Positions 1 through 8,851 of a stretch of DNA of 64,000 nt are shown here, piece after piece. Numbering within the stretch: position 1 is the first letter of the stretch; each line of letters opens with the position of its first letter. A program made the position numbers and the translations under genes. The stretch covers positions 248,001-312,000 of the forward strand of contig JACKII010000006.1 in NCBI GenBank assembly GCA_020638555.1, in the 5' to 3' direction. The notes below the pieces were generated by a model. The model was not told the origin of the DNA. It made no database searches and saw only the letters and a program-made list of their open reading frames with translations. The stretch is from Alphaproteobacteria bacterium (lineage in GTDB: Bacteria > Pseudomonadota > Alphaproteobacteria > Bin95).

Positions 1-220
1 GGCAGGCCGGTGGTGGCGGTCGCGGGCATGGGCAGCGGGTCCTCGGGTTGGCAGCGGTGAGCGTGGCTTTCGTGATACCCCAGAGACCGCCGCACTGCCA
101 AGCCGGCAGGCGCTTCCCTGCCGACGATTGCCCTTGACTTGACGTTAATTGCAATGACAATTCGCCCTGTACAATGTTTATGTAGTAATTAAGTGTTTCC
201 ATTATCTCAGGAGTTTCGCC
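1..220. other. left-edge region without an identifiable gene
   Basis: No gene can be named here. An open frame on the plus strand runs from the window edge to a TGA at 58-60, so the first 60 bases could be the C-terminus of a gene cut by the edge. They could also hold the N-terminus of a minus-strand gene (CAT at 27-29). Neither fragment is long enough to recognise. From about 120 the sequence becomes AT-richer and holds the candidate promoter of the DUF1326 gene. Confidence 0.4.
134..161 (+). promoter_or_regulatory. candidate promoter with imperfect dyad before the DUF1326 gene
   Basis: TTGACT at 134-139 is followed 16 bp later by GACAAT at 156-161, a reasonable sigma70-type pair. An imperfect inverted repeat (TTGAC...GACAA, 139-160) overlaps it, so a regulator could bind here. 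A second -10-like hexamer, TACAAT, lies at 170-175. Assignment rests only on motif resemblance and position about 60 bp upstream of the start codon. Confidence 0.35.
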
Positions 221-820
221 ATGGCCAATTGGTCTGCCAAGGGCACCTATATCGAAGCTTGCGACTGCGAAGCCGTCTGCCCCTGTATCTTTCTCTCCCC
301 GCCAACCGGCGAGTCCTGCACCGTCCTGGTCGGCTGGCACGTGGACGAGGGGCAATTCGACGGCACCGACATCGCCGGCCTGAACGCGGCGCTGCTGGCC
401 CATTCGCCCGGTCCGATGATGGAGGGCAATTGGAAGGTAGCGCTCTACACCGACGAGCGCGCCAGCGAGGCCCAGTCCCAGGCGCTGGCCGGGATTTTTT
501 CCGGACAGGCTGGTGGCCATCTCTCCGCCCTGGGCCCGCTGATCGGCGAGGTGCTGGGCGTGCGGGCGGCCAAGATCGGGTTTTCCGGCTCGGACAAGCA
601 GTTTTCCGTCAGCGTCGACGGCGTCGGCTCGGTCGAGATGACGGTGCTGGCCGGCCAGGGCGGCGGGCCGGTCAAGGTCAGTGGCCACCCTCTCGCCATC
701 GCCCCCGGCGAGCCGGCGACGATTGCCCGGTCCGACAAGCTGACGGTCAACGATCACGGCCTGAGCCTGGACGTCAGCGGCCGCTCCGCCCAATTCTCGC
801 CCTTCGCCTACGCCGCCTGA
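221..820 (+). CDS. DUF1326 domain-containing protein
   Basis: A 199-residue protein that matches the DUF1326 family along its whole length. The N-terminus carries the family's cysteine cluster (ACDCEAVCPC, about residues 13-22), which looks like a metal or redox site, followed by the conserved GWHVDEGQF segment. No signal peptide is visible, so it is probably cytoplasmic. The ATG is preceded by AGGAG at 209-213 with a 7-nt spacer, which fixes the start. It appears monocistronic: a candidate promoter lies upstream and a strong hairpin follows the stop. The biochemical function of the family is not established; the cysteine motif is the only mechanistic hint. Confidence 0.85.
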   Translation: MANWSAKGTYIEACDCEAVCPCIFLSPPTGESCTVLVGWHVDEGQFDGTDIAGLNAALLAHSPGPMMEGNWKVALYTDERASEAQSQALAGIFSGQAGGHLSALGPLIGEVLGVRAAKIGFSGSDKQFSVSVDGVGSVEMTVLAGQGGGPVKVSGHPLAIAPGEPATIARSDKLTVNDHGLSLDVSGRSAQFSPFAYAA

Positions 821-826
821 TCACGG

Positions 827-860
827 CCTTGGCGGGCGCTCTTGCGAGCGCCCGCCAAGG
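827..860 (+). terminator. strong hairpin after the DUF1326 gene
   Basis: A perfect 15-bp stem (CCTTGGCGGGCGCTC at 827-841 pairing with 846-860) closes a 4-nt loop, starting 7 nt after the stop codon. No T-run follows, so this is either an intrinsic terminator lacking a U-tract or a 3'-end stabilising hairpin. Confidence 0.65.
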
Positions 861-1179
861 GTGAAAGCACGAGACGGGTTTGCGTCGCTGTCGGAATTTG
901 GTGTTCAATCCCGGCCTCATACGCGGGCCGCGTCATCTCAGACTTGGCGCGCTTTCGGTCCTGGTTTACCCCCTCTCCCGCGCAAGCGGGGCTGGTGAGC
1001 CAGCTGGAAAAAAAAACCGCTCTAGCACGCCAGGGCACAGAATTCCGCACAGTCCCTGCTGGTGGGCGGTATCATTCCTGGGCATCCCATCCCCCACCCT
1101 CTCGACAATGATGGTTGACGCATAATTATTTGATGTCAATAAGTTGCGTTTAAATCTGAATGTCAGAGAAGCCAGTGAA
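861..1179. other. intergenic region before the GNAT gene
   Basis: No convincing gene lies in these roughly 320 bases. Close to the next gene, TTGAC (1115-1119) and GTCAA (1135-1139) form the arms of an imperfect dyad centred on an AT-rich core, a possible operator and promoter. A run of nine A residues lies near 1010. Short open frames here show no family resemblance and no ribosome binding sites. Confidence 0.4.
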
Positions 1180-2016
1180 ATGACGACCGCATTTTTCCGG
1201 ACCGGGACTCCCAGCGATCTCGCAACCATGATCAACTGGGCTGCCGACGAGGGCTGGAACCCGGGGCTGGACGACGCAAACCCCTTTTTTGCAAGCGACC
1301 CAGACGGGTTCTTCGTCGCGGAGATGGACAACCGCTCGGTCGCCTCGATTTCCGTGGTCAACCATAATGCGGATTTTGCATTTCTCGGCTTCTATATCTG
1401 TCATCCCGACTATCGCGGTCAGGGTATCGGGATGGGCTTGTGGACCCATGCGATGGCCCATGCGGGGAACCGAACGGTCGGGCTTGACGGCGTTGCCGAC
1501 CAAGAAGCGAACTACGCCAAATCTGGTTTTGTCCGCACGGGTGCGTCAATGCGGATGGCGGGTTCGCTTTCCCCCCAGGACGATGCCCGAGTCAGGCGGA
1601 TGCAGGACGGCGATCTGGATCGCCTGTTGATGCTGGACGCCAAGGCAAACGGATTTTCCCGACCGGGATTTCTGACGTCGTGGCTCGCCGAAACGCAGAG
1701 CCGACGGAGCGTGGTGCTCGGGGATGCCGATGACATCACGGGCTTCGCGACACTGCGGCGATGCCGCGAAGGGGTCAAGATCGGCCCTATTGTTGCGCCA
1801 ACCGCAGAGGATGCGCTGTGCCTGGTGCGCGCCGGCCTGGCATTGCTCCCCGCGGACCCTGTCATCATCGACGTGCCCTCGGAGAACAGCGCGTTCCTCT
1901 CTGCACTTCAAGCGCGAGGCTTCAACGACACCTTCGCGACCGCACGCATGTATCGCGGGGCACCGCCGCAGCGGTCCAGCTTGCTACAGGCCATTGCGAC
2001 GATGGAGCTCGGCTGA
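1180..2016 (+). CDS. GNAT family N-acetyltransferase, two-domain (YitH-like)
   Basis: A 278-residue acetyltransferase. The N-terminal half is a standard GNAT fold with the acetyl-CoA loop visible as YRGQGIGMGL (about residue 90). The C-terminal half resembles the additional acetyltransferase-like domain of YitH-type proteins. The acceptor substrate cannot be inferred. The frame is open upstream to a TTG at 1144, but the ATG at 1180 gives the usual N-terminus and has an AGAGAAG stretch about 10 nt upstream. It ends one base short of the oppositely oriented dehydrogenase gene, so there is no room for a separate terminator between the convergent genes. Confidence 0.8.
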   Translation: MTTAFFRTGTPSDLATMINWAADEGWNPGLDDANPFFASDPDGFFVAEMDNRSVASISVVNHNADFAFLGFYICHPDYRGQGIGMGLWTHAMAHAGNRTVGLDGVADQEANYAKSGFVRTGASMRMAGSLSPQDDARVRRMQDGDLDRLLMLDAKANGFSRPGFLTSWLAETQSRRSVVLGDADDITGFATLRRCREGVKIGPIVAPTAEDALCLVRAGLALLPADPVIIDVPSENSAFLSALQARGFNDTFATARMYRGAPPQRSSLLQAIATMELG

Positions 2017-2017
2017 T

Positions 2018-3091
2018 CTAGACGTTCGATCCCTTGATCGCGCCGATGACGGCCGCGGTGACGTCCTTCGTGGTGGCCTTGCCGCCCACGTCCGGGGTCA
2101 TGATGCCGGCGGCGCAGACCTGATCGACGGCGCGGAGCAGGCGCTCGGCCGCGGGGCCTTCGCCCAGGTGTTCCAGCATCTGGGCCGCGGTCCAGAAGGT
2201 GGCGACCGGGTTGGCGATGCCCTTGCCGGTGATGTCGAAGGCCGAGCCGTGGATCGGCTCGAACATGGAGGGAACGGCGCCTTCCGGATTGATGTTCGCC
2301 GTCGGCGCAACGCCGATGCTGCCGGCAAGCGCGCCCGCCAGGTCCGACAGGATGTCGGCGTGCAGGTTGGTGGCGACGATGGTGTCCAGGCTCTGCGGAT
2401 TCAGGGTCATGCGTACGGTCATGGCGTCGACCAGCATCTTGTCCCAGGTGACGTCCGGGAATTCCTGCGCCACCTCGGCCGCGATCTCGTCCCACATGAC
2501 CATGCCGAAGCGCTGGGCGTTCGACTTGGTGACGACGGTCAGGAATTTGCGCGGGCGCGACCGGGCGATGCGGAACGCATAGCGCATGATCCGGGTGACG
2601 CCGGTGCGGGTGAAGATCGAAACCTCGGTGCCGACTTCCTCCGGCAGGCCGACATGGGTGCGGCCGCCATTGCCGGCATACTCGCCTTCCGAGTTCTCGC
2701 GTACGATCACCCAGTCCAGGTCGCCGACGCCGACATTGCGCAGCGGCGAGGTGATGCCGGGCAGGATGCGGGTCGGACGCACATTCGCGTACTGGTCGAA
2801 GCCCTGGCAGATTTTCAGGCGCAGGCCCCAGAGGGTGATGTGGTCCGGCACGTCCGGCGCGCCGACGGCGCCGAAAAAGATCGCGTTGTAGGGCTTGAGC
2901 TGCTCCAGCCCGTCCGCCGGCATCATCACGCCGTGCTTGCGGTAGTAGTCCGTGCCCCAGTCGAAGGTTTTGAAGCGCAGGTTCAGGTCGCCCATGCGCT
3001 CGGCCAGGGCCTCCAGCACGGCGATGCCGGCGTCGATCACCTCCGGGCCAATGCCGTCGGCGGGAATGGCGGCGATGTCGTAGGTGCGCAT
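2018..3091 (-). CDS. tartrate/D-malate dehydrogenase (isocitrate/isopropylmalate dehydrogenase family)
   Basis: A 357-residue NAD- and metal-dependent decarboxylating dehydrogenase of the beta-hydroxyacid family. It carries the N-terminal PADGIGPEV signature, the FFGAVGAPDVPDH segment typical of tartrate/D-malate enzymes (TtuC, DmlA) rather than LeuB, and the catalytic NSEGEYAGNGGR region. The C-terminal NPVATFWTAAQMLEHLG stretch supports the same subfamily. It probably oxidises D-malate or tartrate to pyruvate or glycerate derivatives in the cytosol. It diverges from the SAF-domain oxidoreductase gene, and the 164-bp gap holds a small inverted repeat (GGTCG 3172-3176, CGACC 3181-3185) that could be an operator. 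Exact substrate is uncertain. Confidence 0.88.
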   Translation of the reverse strand: MRTYDIAAIPADGIGPEVIDAGIAVLEALAERMGDLNLRFKTFDWGTDYYRKHGVMMPADGLEQLKPYNAIFFGAVGAPDVPDHITLWGLRLKICQGFDQYANVRPTRILPGITSPLRNVGVGDLDWVIVRENSEGEYAGNGGRTHVGLPEEVGTEVSIFTRTGVTRIMRYAFRIARSRPRKFLTVVTKSNAQRFGMVMWDEIAAEVAQEFPDVTWDKMLVDAMTVRMTLNPQSLDTIVATNLHADILSDLAGALAGSIGVAPTANINPEGAVPSMFEPIHGSAFDITGKGIANPVATFWTAAQMLEHLGEGPAAERLLRAVDQVCAAGIMTPDVGGKATTKDVTAAVIGAIKGSNV

Positions 3092-3255
3092 GGGCGGGCT
3101 CCCGAAAGCGAAGGAGATGGAATGAGGTGCCCCTTCTGCCGCGGCTCGCCGGCGCTGTCACGGCGGCAAATGGTCGAAACCGACCGGGGCCATTGCCGGG
3201 GCCGGTCCGAGCGGATAAGCCTCCCCCTTCCCCGCGCGACCGGACGAGGTGCCCG

Positions 3256-4611
3256 ATGAGCCTGTTCCTGAAACTCCAGCAGCGCGCCGAGGCGGGCCGG
3301 CCCCTGCGCGTCGGCATGATCGGCGCGGGCAAGTTCGGCTCCATGTTCCTGGCCCAGGCGCAGCGGATCGCGGGGATTCATGTGGTGGGCGTGGCCGACC
3401 TGCGGGTCGAGGCCGCGCGCTCGAACCTGGCCTATGTCGGCTGGCCGGCGGAGCGCTATGCGGCCCCGAGCCTGGACGACGCCGCGAAAAGCGGGGCGAC
3501 CTGCGTCACGGACAACGCCGCAGCCCTGATCGCCCACCCCGCCGTCGACATTGTGATCGAGGCGACGGGACATCCGCCCGCCGCGGTCGAGCATTGCCTG
3601 GCCGCCTTCGCCCAGGGCAAGCCCGTGGTCAATGTCACGGTCGAGGCGGATGCCTTCTGCGGCTACGGCCTGGCGATGAAGGCGGCAGAGGCGGGCGTGC
3701 TCTACTCCATGGCCTATGGCGACCAGCCGGCGCTCACCTGCGAGTTGGTGGACTGGGCGCGCACCTGCGGCTTCATCGTCACCGCGGCGGGGCGGGGCCA
3801 CAAATGGCTGCCGGAATATCGCCGGTCGACGCCGGAGACGGTGTGGGACTACTGGGGCCTGAGCGCCGAGCAGGCGGAGCGCGGCCGGCTGAACCCGAAA
3901 ATGTTCAACGCGTTTCTGGACGGCTCCAAGCCGGCCATCGAGTCCGCCGCCATCGCCAACGCCACCGGCCTGGGCGTGCCGGCGGAAGGCCTGCTGCTGC
4001 CGCCCGGCTCGGTCGACGACATTCCGACGCTGATGCGCCCCCAGGCCGAGGGCGGCGTGCTGGAGCGCGAGGGCATGGTGGAGGTCGTCTCCAGCCTGAC
4101 CCGCGACGGCACGCCGATCGCCAACGACATCCGCAAGGGCGTCTGGGTCTGCTTCCGTGGCGACACCGACTATATCCGCAACTGTTTCGAGGAATACCAG
4201 GTCACCACCGACCCGAGCGGGCGCTATATGGCGCTCTATAAGAAATGGCACCTGATCGGGCTGGAACTGGCCTATTCCGTCGCCTCCATCGGCCTGCGCG
4301 GCGAGGCGACGGGCGTGGCGCGGCACTTCATCGGCGACGTGGTGGCACTGGCCAAGCGCGACCTGGCGGCGGGTGAGGTGCTGGACGGCGAAGGCGGCTA
4401 CACCGTCTCCGGCGGCCTGCGCCCGGCCGAGGCGTCGGTCAAGGCCGGCATGGTGCCGCTGGGGCTGGCGCACAATGTGAAGCTGGTGCGGCCGGTGGCC
4501 GACGGCGAACCCGTCACCTGGGCCGATGTGGAGGCCGACACCTCCGGCGCCGCCTACCAACTGCGGCGCGAGATGGAGCGGGCGGCGTTCGGGCACGATA
4601 CCCCGCGCTGA
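3256..4611 (+). CDS. NAD(P)-dependent oxidoreductase with C-terminal SAF domain (homoserine dehydrogenase-like)
   Basis: A 451-residue protein of the COG4091 type. A Rossmann motif (RVGMIGAGKFGSMF, about residues 18-31) opens a homoserine-dehydrogenase-like N-terminal half. The C-terminal part contains an SAF domain (about residues 370-440), seen in sugar-acid and sialate enzymes. Family members are often misannotated as FlgA because of SAF. The substrate is unknown; pairing with a divergent tartrate/D-malate dehydrogenase suggests sugar-acid or hydroxy-acid catabolism, which is inference. The frame extends upstream, but the ATG at 3256 gives the family N-terminus and has GAGG about 6 nt upstream. 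Confidence 0.78.
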   Translation: MSLFLKLQQRAEAGRPLRVGMIGAGKFGSMFLAQAQRIAGIHVVGVADLRVEAARSNLAYVGWPAERYAAPSLDDAAKSGATCVTDNAAALIAHPAVDIVIEATGHPPAAVEHCLAAFAQGKPVVNVTVEADAFCGYGLAMKAAEAGVLYSMAYGDQPALTCELVDWARTCGFIVTAAGRGHKWLPEYRRSTPETVWDYWGLSAEQAERGRLNPKMFNAFLDGSKPAIESAAIANATGLGVPAEGLLLPPGSVDDIPTLMRPQAEGGVLEREGMVEVVSSLTRDGTPIANDIRKGVWVCFRGDTDYIRNCFEEYQVTTDPSGRYMALYKKWHLIGLELAYSVASIGLRGEATGVARHFIGDVVALAKRDLAAGEVLDGEGGYTVSGGLRPAEASVKAGMVPLGLAHNVKLVRPVADGEPVTWADVEADTSGAAYQLRREMERAAFGHDTPR

Positions 4612-4655
4612 AAGGCTATCGACGTAAGGGGGGCGCGAGGCTTCCCGCCGTCTTG

Positions 4656-4763
4656 GCGTCATCGCGAGGGGCGAAGCCCCGTGGCGATCCAGACCGGCCC
4701 TTGTGTCCGGTCACGGCCTGCCTGGATTGCCGCACCCGCTGACGCGGGCTCGCAATGACGCCG
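4656..4763. repeat. single ATTGCGAG-type palindromic element
   Basis: About 108 bp between two convergent genes. The outer arms are GGCGTCATCGCGAG at the left and CTCGCAATGACGCC at the right. Inside, GGCGATCCAG on the left and CTGGATTGCC on the right form a second pair of arms. The organisation is the same as in the tandem array at 33.8-35.5 kb, but the internal sequence has diverged. Confidence 0.75.
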
Positions 4764-4818
4764 AAAAGAAAACGGCGCCTGAGGCCCCCTCCCCGCCCGC
4801 GGGTGTTCCGGCCGCTGC

Positions 4819-5406
4819 CTATTTCGGCTTGGCGGGGCTGCGGCCCATGGTGAAGAACTCGTCGTTCGGGCGCATGGACAGGAAATTGGCCATGCGGTTG
4901 CTGAGGCCGAAAAACGCCGTGATGGCGGCAATGTCCCAGATGTCGTCGTCGGAAAAGCCGTGACGGCGCAGCGCGTCCAGGTCCTCGTCCTCGATGGCGC
5001 GGGAATCCAGGCTGACCTTCAGGGCGAAGTCCAGCATCGCCCGCTGGCGCGGCGTGATGTCGGCCTTGCGGTGGTTGACGGCGACCTGATCGGCGATCAG
5101 CGGGTTCTTGGCCCGGATGCGCAGGATCGCGCCGTGCGCCTGCACGCAGTAGAGGCAGTTGTTGGCGCCGGAGGTGGCGACCACGATCATTTCGCGGTCG
5201 GCCTTGGACAGGCCGCTGTCCTTCTCCATCAGCGCGTCGTGATAGGCAAAGAAGGCCCGCAATTCGTCCGGCCGGTGGGCGAAAGCGAGGAAGACGTTGG
5301 GCACGAAGCCGGCCTTTTCCTGAACGGCCAGGATCATGTCGCGAATGTCCTCCGGCATGTCGGCCAGGTCGGGAACGGGGTAGCGGCTGATGGCGGCGTC
5401 GGTCAT
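4819..5406 (-). CDS. peroxidase-related protein, carboxymuconolactone decarboxylase (AhpD-like) family
   Basis: A 195-residue all-alpha protein of the AhpD/CMD superfamily. The redox pair CLYC sits in NNCLYCVQAH (about residues 82-91), with the proton-relay histidine following the second cysteine, as in alkylhydroperoxidases. Family knowledge suggests a disulphide-dependent peroxidase or reductase; the physiological substrate is unknown. The open frame extends to 5673, but the extension is proline- and arginine-rich and lacks homology, so the ATG at 5406 is preferred. It lies convergent to the SAF oxidoreductase and divergent from the nitronate monooxygenase gene. Confidence 0.82.
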   Translation of the reverse strand: MTDAAISRYPVPDLADMPEDIRDMILAVQEKAGFVPNVFLAFAHRPDELRAFFAYHDALMEKDSGLSKADREMIVVATSGANNCLYCVQAHGAILRIRAKNPLIADQVAVNHRKADITPRQRAMLDFALKVSLDSRAIEDEDLDALRRHGFSDDDIWDIAAITAFFGLSNRMANFLSMRPNDEFFTMGRSPAKPK

Positions 5407-5641
5407 GGCGACGGGTCCTTGCAATCGGGGATGGGCCGGCGGTGCAGCCTCAGGCGGGACCCTAGCGGGCAAGGCTGTGGCCGCCAAGCGTGGCATGGCG
5501 CTCCAGGTCGGGTTTCCGGTTGACACTGCGCGGGGGGAATGCGCTGCTAGGCTCCTTCGACAAGCGGGTATCGGGCCGGCCGGCATGGCGGCAAGCGCCC
5601 GGCACAAGCAACCGATCAGAACCCTTTTTGGAGCGCCCCCG

Positions 5642-6778
5642 ATGAAATCCGTCCTTTGCGATCGCTTCGGCATCGAGTTTCCCCTTTTCGCCTTCAGTCA
5701 TTGCCGCGATGTGGTGGCCGCGGTGACCAATGCCGGCGGCATGGGCGTGCTGGGCGCGGTCGGGCACACACCGGAAAGCCTGGAGATCGAACTCAACTGG
5801 ATCGACGAGCATGTGGGCGGCAAACCCTATGGCGTCGACCTGCTGGTGCCGAACAAGCTGGAAGGCAAGGACGGCAGCCTGACCGCCGCCGACTATGAAG
5901 CGCGGGTGCCGCCGGAGCATCGCAAATATGTGACCGACCTGCTGGAGAGCCACGGCATCGACACCAGCGACCTGTGGGATACGCCGGTCGACGCCAATTA
6001 CGGCGACAACTATCGCGCCGCCGGCGCGGTGCCGTTGATGGACGTGGCCTTCGCCCACCCGATCAAGCTGATCGTCAACGCGCTGGGCGTGCCGCCGGAA
6101 TACATGTTGGAGCAGGCGCACGCCCGCGGCATCGCCGTCGGCGCGCTGACCGGCGCAAAGGAGCACGCGATCAAGCACGCCGAAGCCGGGGTCGATATCC
6201 TGGTGGTCTCCGGCACCGAAGCCGGCGGCCATTGCGGCGAGATCTCGACCATGGTCGTGGTGCCGGAGGTGATCCAGGCGATGGAGGCCTACCCGAATGT
6301 CGAGGTGCTGGCGGCGGGCGGCATCGCCACCGGCCGGCAGATGGCGGCCTGCATGGCCATGGGCGCGGCCGGCGCCTGGACCGGCTCGGTCTGGCTGACC
6401 ACCGCCGAGGCCGAGACCATTCCGACCGTGAAGCAGAAAATGCTGGAGGCGGGCTCGCGCAACACCATCCGCTCGCGCGGGCGCACCGGCAAGCCGACCC
6501 GCCAGTTGCAATCGGCCTGGACCGATGCCTGGCATGTGGAGGGCGCGCCGGCCCCGCTGCCGATGCCGCTGCAAGGCCTGCTCTCGAAGCCGGCCATGCT
6601 CAAGATCGACAAGCTCGCGGAAAGCGGCCACGAGGGTGCCAAGGAGCTGGCGACCTATTTCGTCGGCCAGGCCGTGGGGCTGATGACGGCGGAACAGTCC
6701 GCCCGCTCGGTCGTCTATGACTTCATGGAAGACTATGCCGCCGCGGTGGAGCGCCTTTCGGCGACCGTCGCGGAGTGA
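5642..6778 (+). CDS. nitronate monooxygenase / 2-nitropropane dioxygenase family protein
   Basis: A 378-residue FMN-dependent TIM-barrel enzyme. It shows the N-terminal FGIEFPLFAFSH strand, the NAGGMGVLGA phosphate-binding segment, DILVVSGTEAGGHCGE (about residues 184-199) and the late FMN-phosphate motif AAGGIATGRQ. It probably oxidises alkyl nitronates or a related acidic carbon compound; enzymes of this branch also include enoyl reductase-like members, so substrate is uncertain. The ATG at 5642 gives the family N-terminus; the upstream open frame is rejected. It is convergent with the fahA gene across a hairpin. Confidence 0.85.
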   Translation: MKSVLCDRFGIEFPLFAFSHCRDVVAAVTNAGGMGVLGAVGHTPESLEIELNWIDEHVGGKPYGVDLLVPNKLEGKDGSLTAADYEARVPPEHRKYVTDLLESHGIDTSDLWDTPVDANYGDNYRAAGAVPLMDVAFAHPIKLIVNALGVPPEYMLEQAHARGIAVGALTGAKEHAIKHAEAGVDILVVSGTEAGGHCGEISTMVVVPEVIQAMEAYPNVEVLAAGGIATGRQMAACMAMGAAGAWTGSVWLTTAEAETIPTVKQKMLEAGSRNTIRSRGRTGKPTRQLQSAWTDAWHVEGAPAPLPMPLQGLLSKPAMLKIDKLAESGHEGAKELATYFVGQAVGLMTAEQSARSVVYDFMEDYAAAVERLSATVAE

Positions 6779-6786
6779 TGCCGAAG

Positions 6787-6813
6787 GCGGCGCGTCCCAT
6801 GCGGACGCGCCGC
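6787..6813. terminator. bidirectional hairpin between convergent genes
   Basis: An 11-bp stem (GCGGCGCGTCC at 6787-6797 with its complement at 6803-6813) around a 5-nt loop sits 8 bp after the nitronate monooxygenase stop and 4 bp before the fahA stop. It lacks a T-run, but its position between two convergent stops supports a shared terminator. Confidence 0.6.
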
Positions 6814-6817
6814 GCCC

Positions 6818-8077
6818 TCAAACCGTCAACGCCGGCAGCAGTTTTCCCGAACATTCACCGAAGCCGATGCGGTAGCCGTCGCCCTGGCACCAGCCGCGCA
6901 GGGTGAGCGTGTCGCCGTCCTGCAGGAAGGAGCGGCGACTGCCATCGGCAAGCGGGAACGGCTCCTGCCCGCCCCAGGAGAGTTCCAGCAGCGAGCCCCA
7001 CTCGCTCTTGTCCGGGCCGCTGATCGTGCCGGAGCCCAGCAGGTCGCCGGTGCGCATCGGGCAGCCGCTGGACGTGTGGTGCGCCAGTTGCTGCGCCGCG
7101 GAGTAGTAGAGATATTTCGCATTGGTGCGGGAAAGGCCGGTTTCGGCGCTGCCCTCCGGCGTCAGCGCGGCTTCCAGCACGATGTCGTAATGGCGCGGCG
7201 CCGGGTCGTCGAGATAGGGCAGCAACGGCTTCTCGCGCTCGGGCGCCACCGTGCGGAACGGCTCCAGCGCCGCCCGGGGCACCACCCAGGGGCTGATGGT
7301 GGTGGCGGTGGCCTTGGCCTGGAACGGGCCGAGCGGCACATACTCCCAGGCCTGGATGTCGCGTGCCGACCAGTCGTTCAGCAGCACGAAGCCGAAAATC
7401 ATCGCATCCGCCTCGGCGACACTGACCGGCTGACCGAAGGTGGAGGGCGTGCCGACCACCGCGCCCAGTTCCAGTTCGAAATCGAAGCGTTGCGAGGGGC
7501 CGAAATGCGGCGCATCGGCCTCCGGCGCCTTCAACTGGCCCAGCGGGCGGCGGAAATCGGTGCCGCTCACCACCACGGACGAGGCGCGCCCGTTATAGCC
7601 GATGGGGATGTGCAGATAGTTGGCCGGCAGCGCGTTCTCCGGCCCGCGGAACATGACGCCGACATTGAAGGCGTGCTGTTTGGCCGAATAGAAGTCGGTG
7701 TAGTCGGCCACCTGGAACGGCAGGTGCAGGTCCGCGTCCGCCATCGCCACCAGCGCCTTGCCCTTCAGATCCAGGCTTTCGCGCAGGGCCGGGTCGCCGT
7801 CGCGGCGCAAGAGCGAGGTGAGCCGCGCCCGCACCGCCGCCCAGGCCGCTGGCCCCAACGCCATGAAGGCGTTCAGCGCCGGCCGGTCGAACACCGGGCC
7901 GTCGCCGCTCGCATCCAGCACGCCGGCCGCCTCCAGCGCGGCCAGATCCAGCACGCGGTCGCCGATGGCCACGCAGCAGCGCCGCGGCCCCTCCCCTCGG
8001 CTATAGACGCCATAGGGCAGGTTTTGCAGCGGGAAGTCGCCGTCGGGCGCGTTGGCCGTTTCGATCCAACTGGGCAT
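6818..8077 (-). CDS. fahA: fumarylacetoacetase
   Basis: A 419-residue enzyme matching fumarylacetoacetase at full length. It hydrolyses 4-fumarylacetoacetate to fumarate and acetoacetate, the last step of tyrosine and homogentisate breakdown. Visible signatures are YTDFYSAKQHAFNVGVMFRG (metal and active-site histidine, about residues 126-145), YNGRASSVVVSGT, the FELELGAVVG metal-binding segment, the NDWSARDIQAWEYVPLGPF block and the C-terminal LGSGTISGP. It follows the VOC gene by 27 bp on the same strand, so the two are probably co-transcribed. No homogentisate dioxygenase gene is in the window. Confidence 0.95.
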   Translation of the reverse strand: MPSWIETANAPDGDFPLQNLPYGVYSRGEGPRRCCVAIGDRVLDLAALEAAGVLDASGDGPVFDRPALNAFMALGPAAWAAVRARLTSLLRRDGDPALRESLDLKGKALVAMADADLHLPFQVADYTDFYSAKQHAFNVGVMFRGPENALPANYLHIPIGYNGRASSVVVSGTDFRRPLGQLKAPEADAPHFGPSQRFDFELELGAVVGTPSTFGQPVSVAEADAMIFGFVLLNDWSARDIQAWEYVPLGPFQAKATATTISPWVVPRAALEPFRTVAPEREKPLLPYLDDPAPRHYDIVLEAALTPEGSAETGLSRTNAKYLYYSAAQQLAHHTSSGCPMRTGDLLGSGTISGPDKSEWGSLLELSWGGQEPFPLADGSRRSFLQDGDTLTLRGWCQGDGYRIGFGECSGKLLPALTV

Positions 8078-8104
8078 GGCGTGGGGCTCCGGCCTTTGGC
8101 GACG

Positions 8105-8641
8105 CTATTTCTTCAACGAGCCGTCGTGCATCCAGCGGGCATGGCCGGGGGCGCGCTTGGTCTCTGCCCATTCCTCCAGCATCGGCCATTTTACCGCGTC
8201 GAGGCGCTCCATCACGCCGTCGATCGGGGTGTTGACCGAAAGCTCCAGGCGGTGGCCGTTCGGGTCGAAGAAGTAGATGGATTCGAACAGGGTGTGGTCG
8301 GTGGGGCCGACCACGGCGATGCCGCCCGCCTCCAGCCTGGCCTTGGCGGCCAGCAATTCGTCCATGCTCTCCACCTCGAAGGCGATGTGCTGCACCCAGG
8401 GCGGGGTGTTCTCGTCGCGGCCCATGTCGGGCTTGGTCGGCAGTTCGAAAAAGGCCAGCACATTGCCGCCGCCGCAATCCAGGAACACGTGCATGTACGG
8501 GTCCGGTTCCTTGGTGGAGGGCACGCGATCCTCGGCGAAGGCCAGCTGGTAGGTCATGCCGAGGTATTTTTCGTACCACTTCACGGTCTCCAGCGCGTCC
8601 TTGCAGCGATAGGCGACGTGGTGAATGCGTTTCAAGGCCAT
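8105..8641 (-). CDS. VOC family protein (glyoxalase/dioxygenase fold)
   Basis: A 178-residue vicinal-oxygen-chelate protein made of paired beta-alpha-beta-beta-beta modules. Candidate metal ligands are the histidine of KRIHHVAYR at the N-terminus, the histidine of VQHIAFEV in the middle and the glutamate of NGHRLEL near the C-terminus. It could be a glyoxalase-type isomerase or an extradiol-like dioxygenase; sequence alone does not decide. The frame allows an ATG at 8659, but GGAGGAG lies between that codon and the ATG at 8641, which is therefore the likely start. It is upstream of and probably co-transcribed with fahA, so an aromatic-acid role is plausible. Confidence 0.8.
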   Translation of the reverse strand: MALKRIHHVAYRCKDALETVKWYEKYLGMTYQLAFAEDRVPSTKEPDPYMHVFLDCGGGNVLAFFELPTKPDMGRDENTPPWVQHIAFEVESMDELLAAKARLEAGGIAVVGPTDHTLFESIYFFDPNGHRLELSVNTPIDGVMERLDAVKWPMLEEWAETKRAPGHARWMHDGSLKK

Positions 8642-8851
8642 GGCGGGCTCCTCCGGCATCTGGGGATGCGTCTTGTTTCGACATCGCTACTGTTTGCCCA
8701 TTCCCGGCGGCGAAGCAAGACGGGTGGCGCCGCGAATGTCTTTTGCAGAACCGTGGCGCCGCAGATGCCGCCGAACGGCTATGGGGTCGACAGGCGGCAA
8801 CCGCTTCCGGCATAAGCGACAACCGAACCCCAGCGCCGACGGGAGGTCGCC

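Noticed and set aside
5520..5553. Promoter for the nitronate monooxygenase gene from TTGACA at 5520-5525
   Set aside because: The only -10-like hexamer (TAGGCT, 5548-5553) gives a 22-bp spacer, too long for a standard promoter.
4819..5673. 284-residue version of the AhpD-like protein
   Set aside because: The N-terminal 89 residues are unlike the family and reach beyond the start of the divergent nitronate monooxygenase gene.
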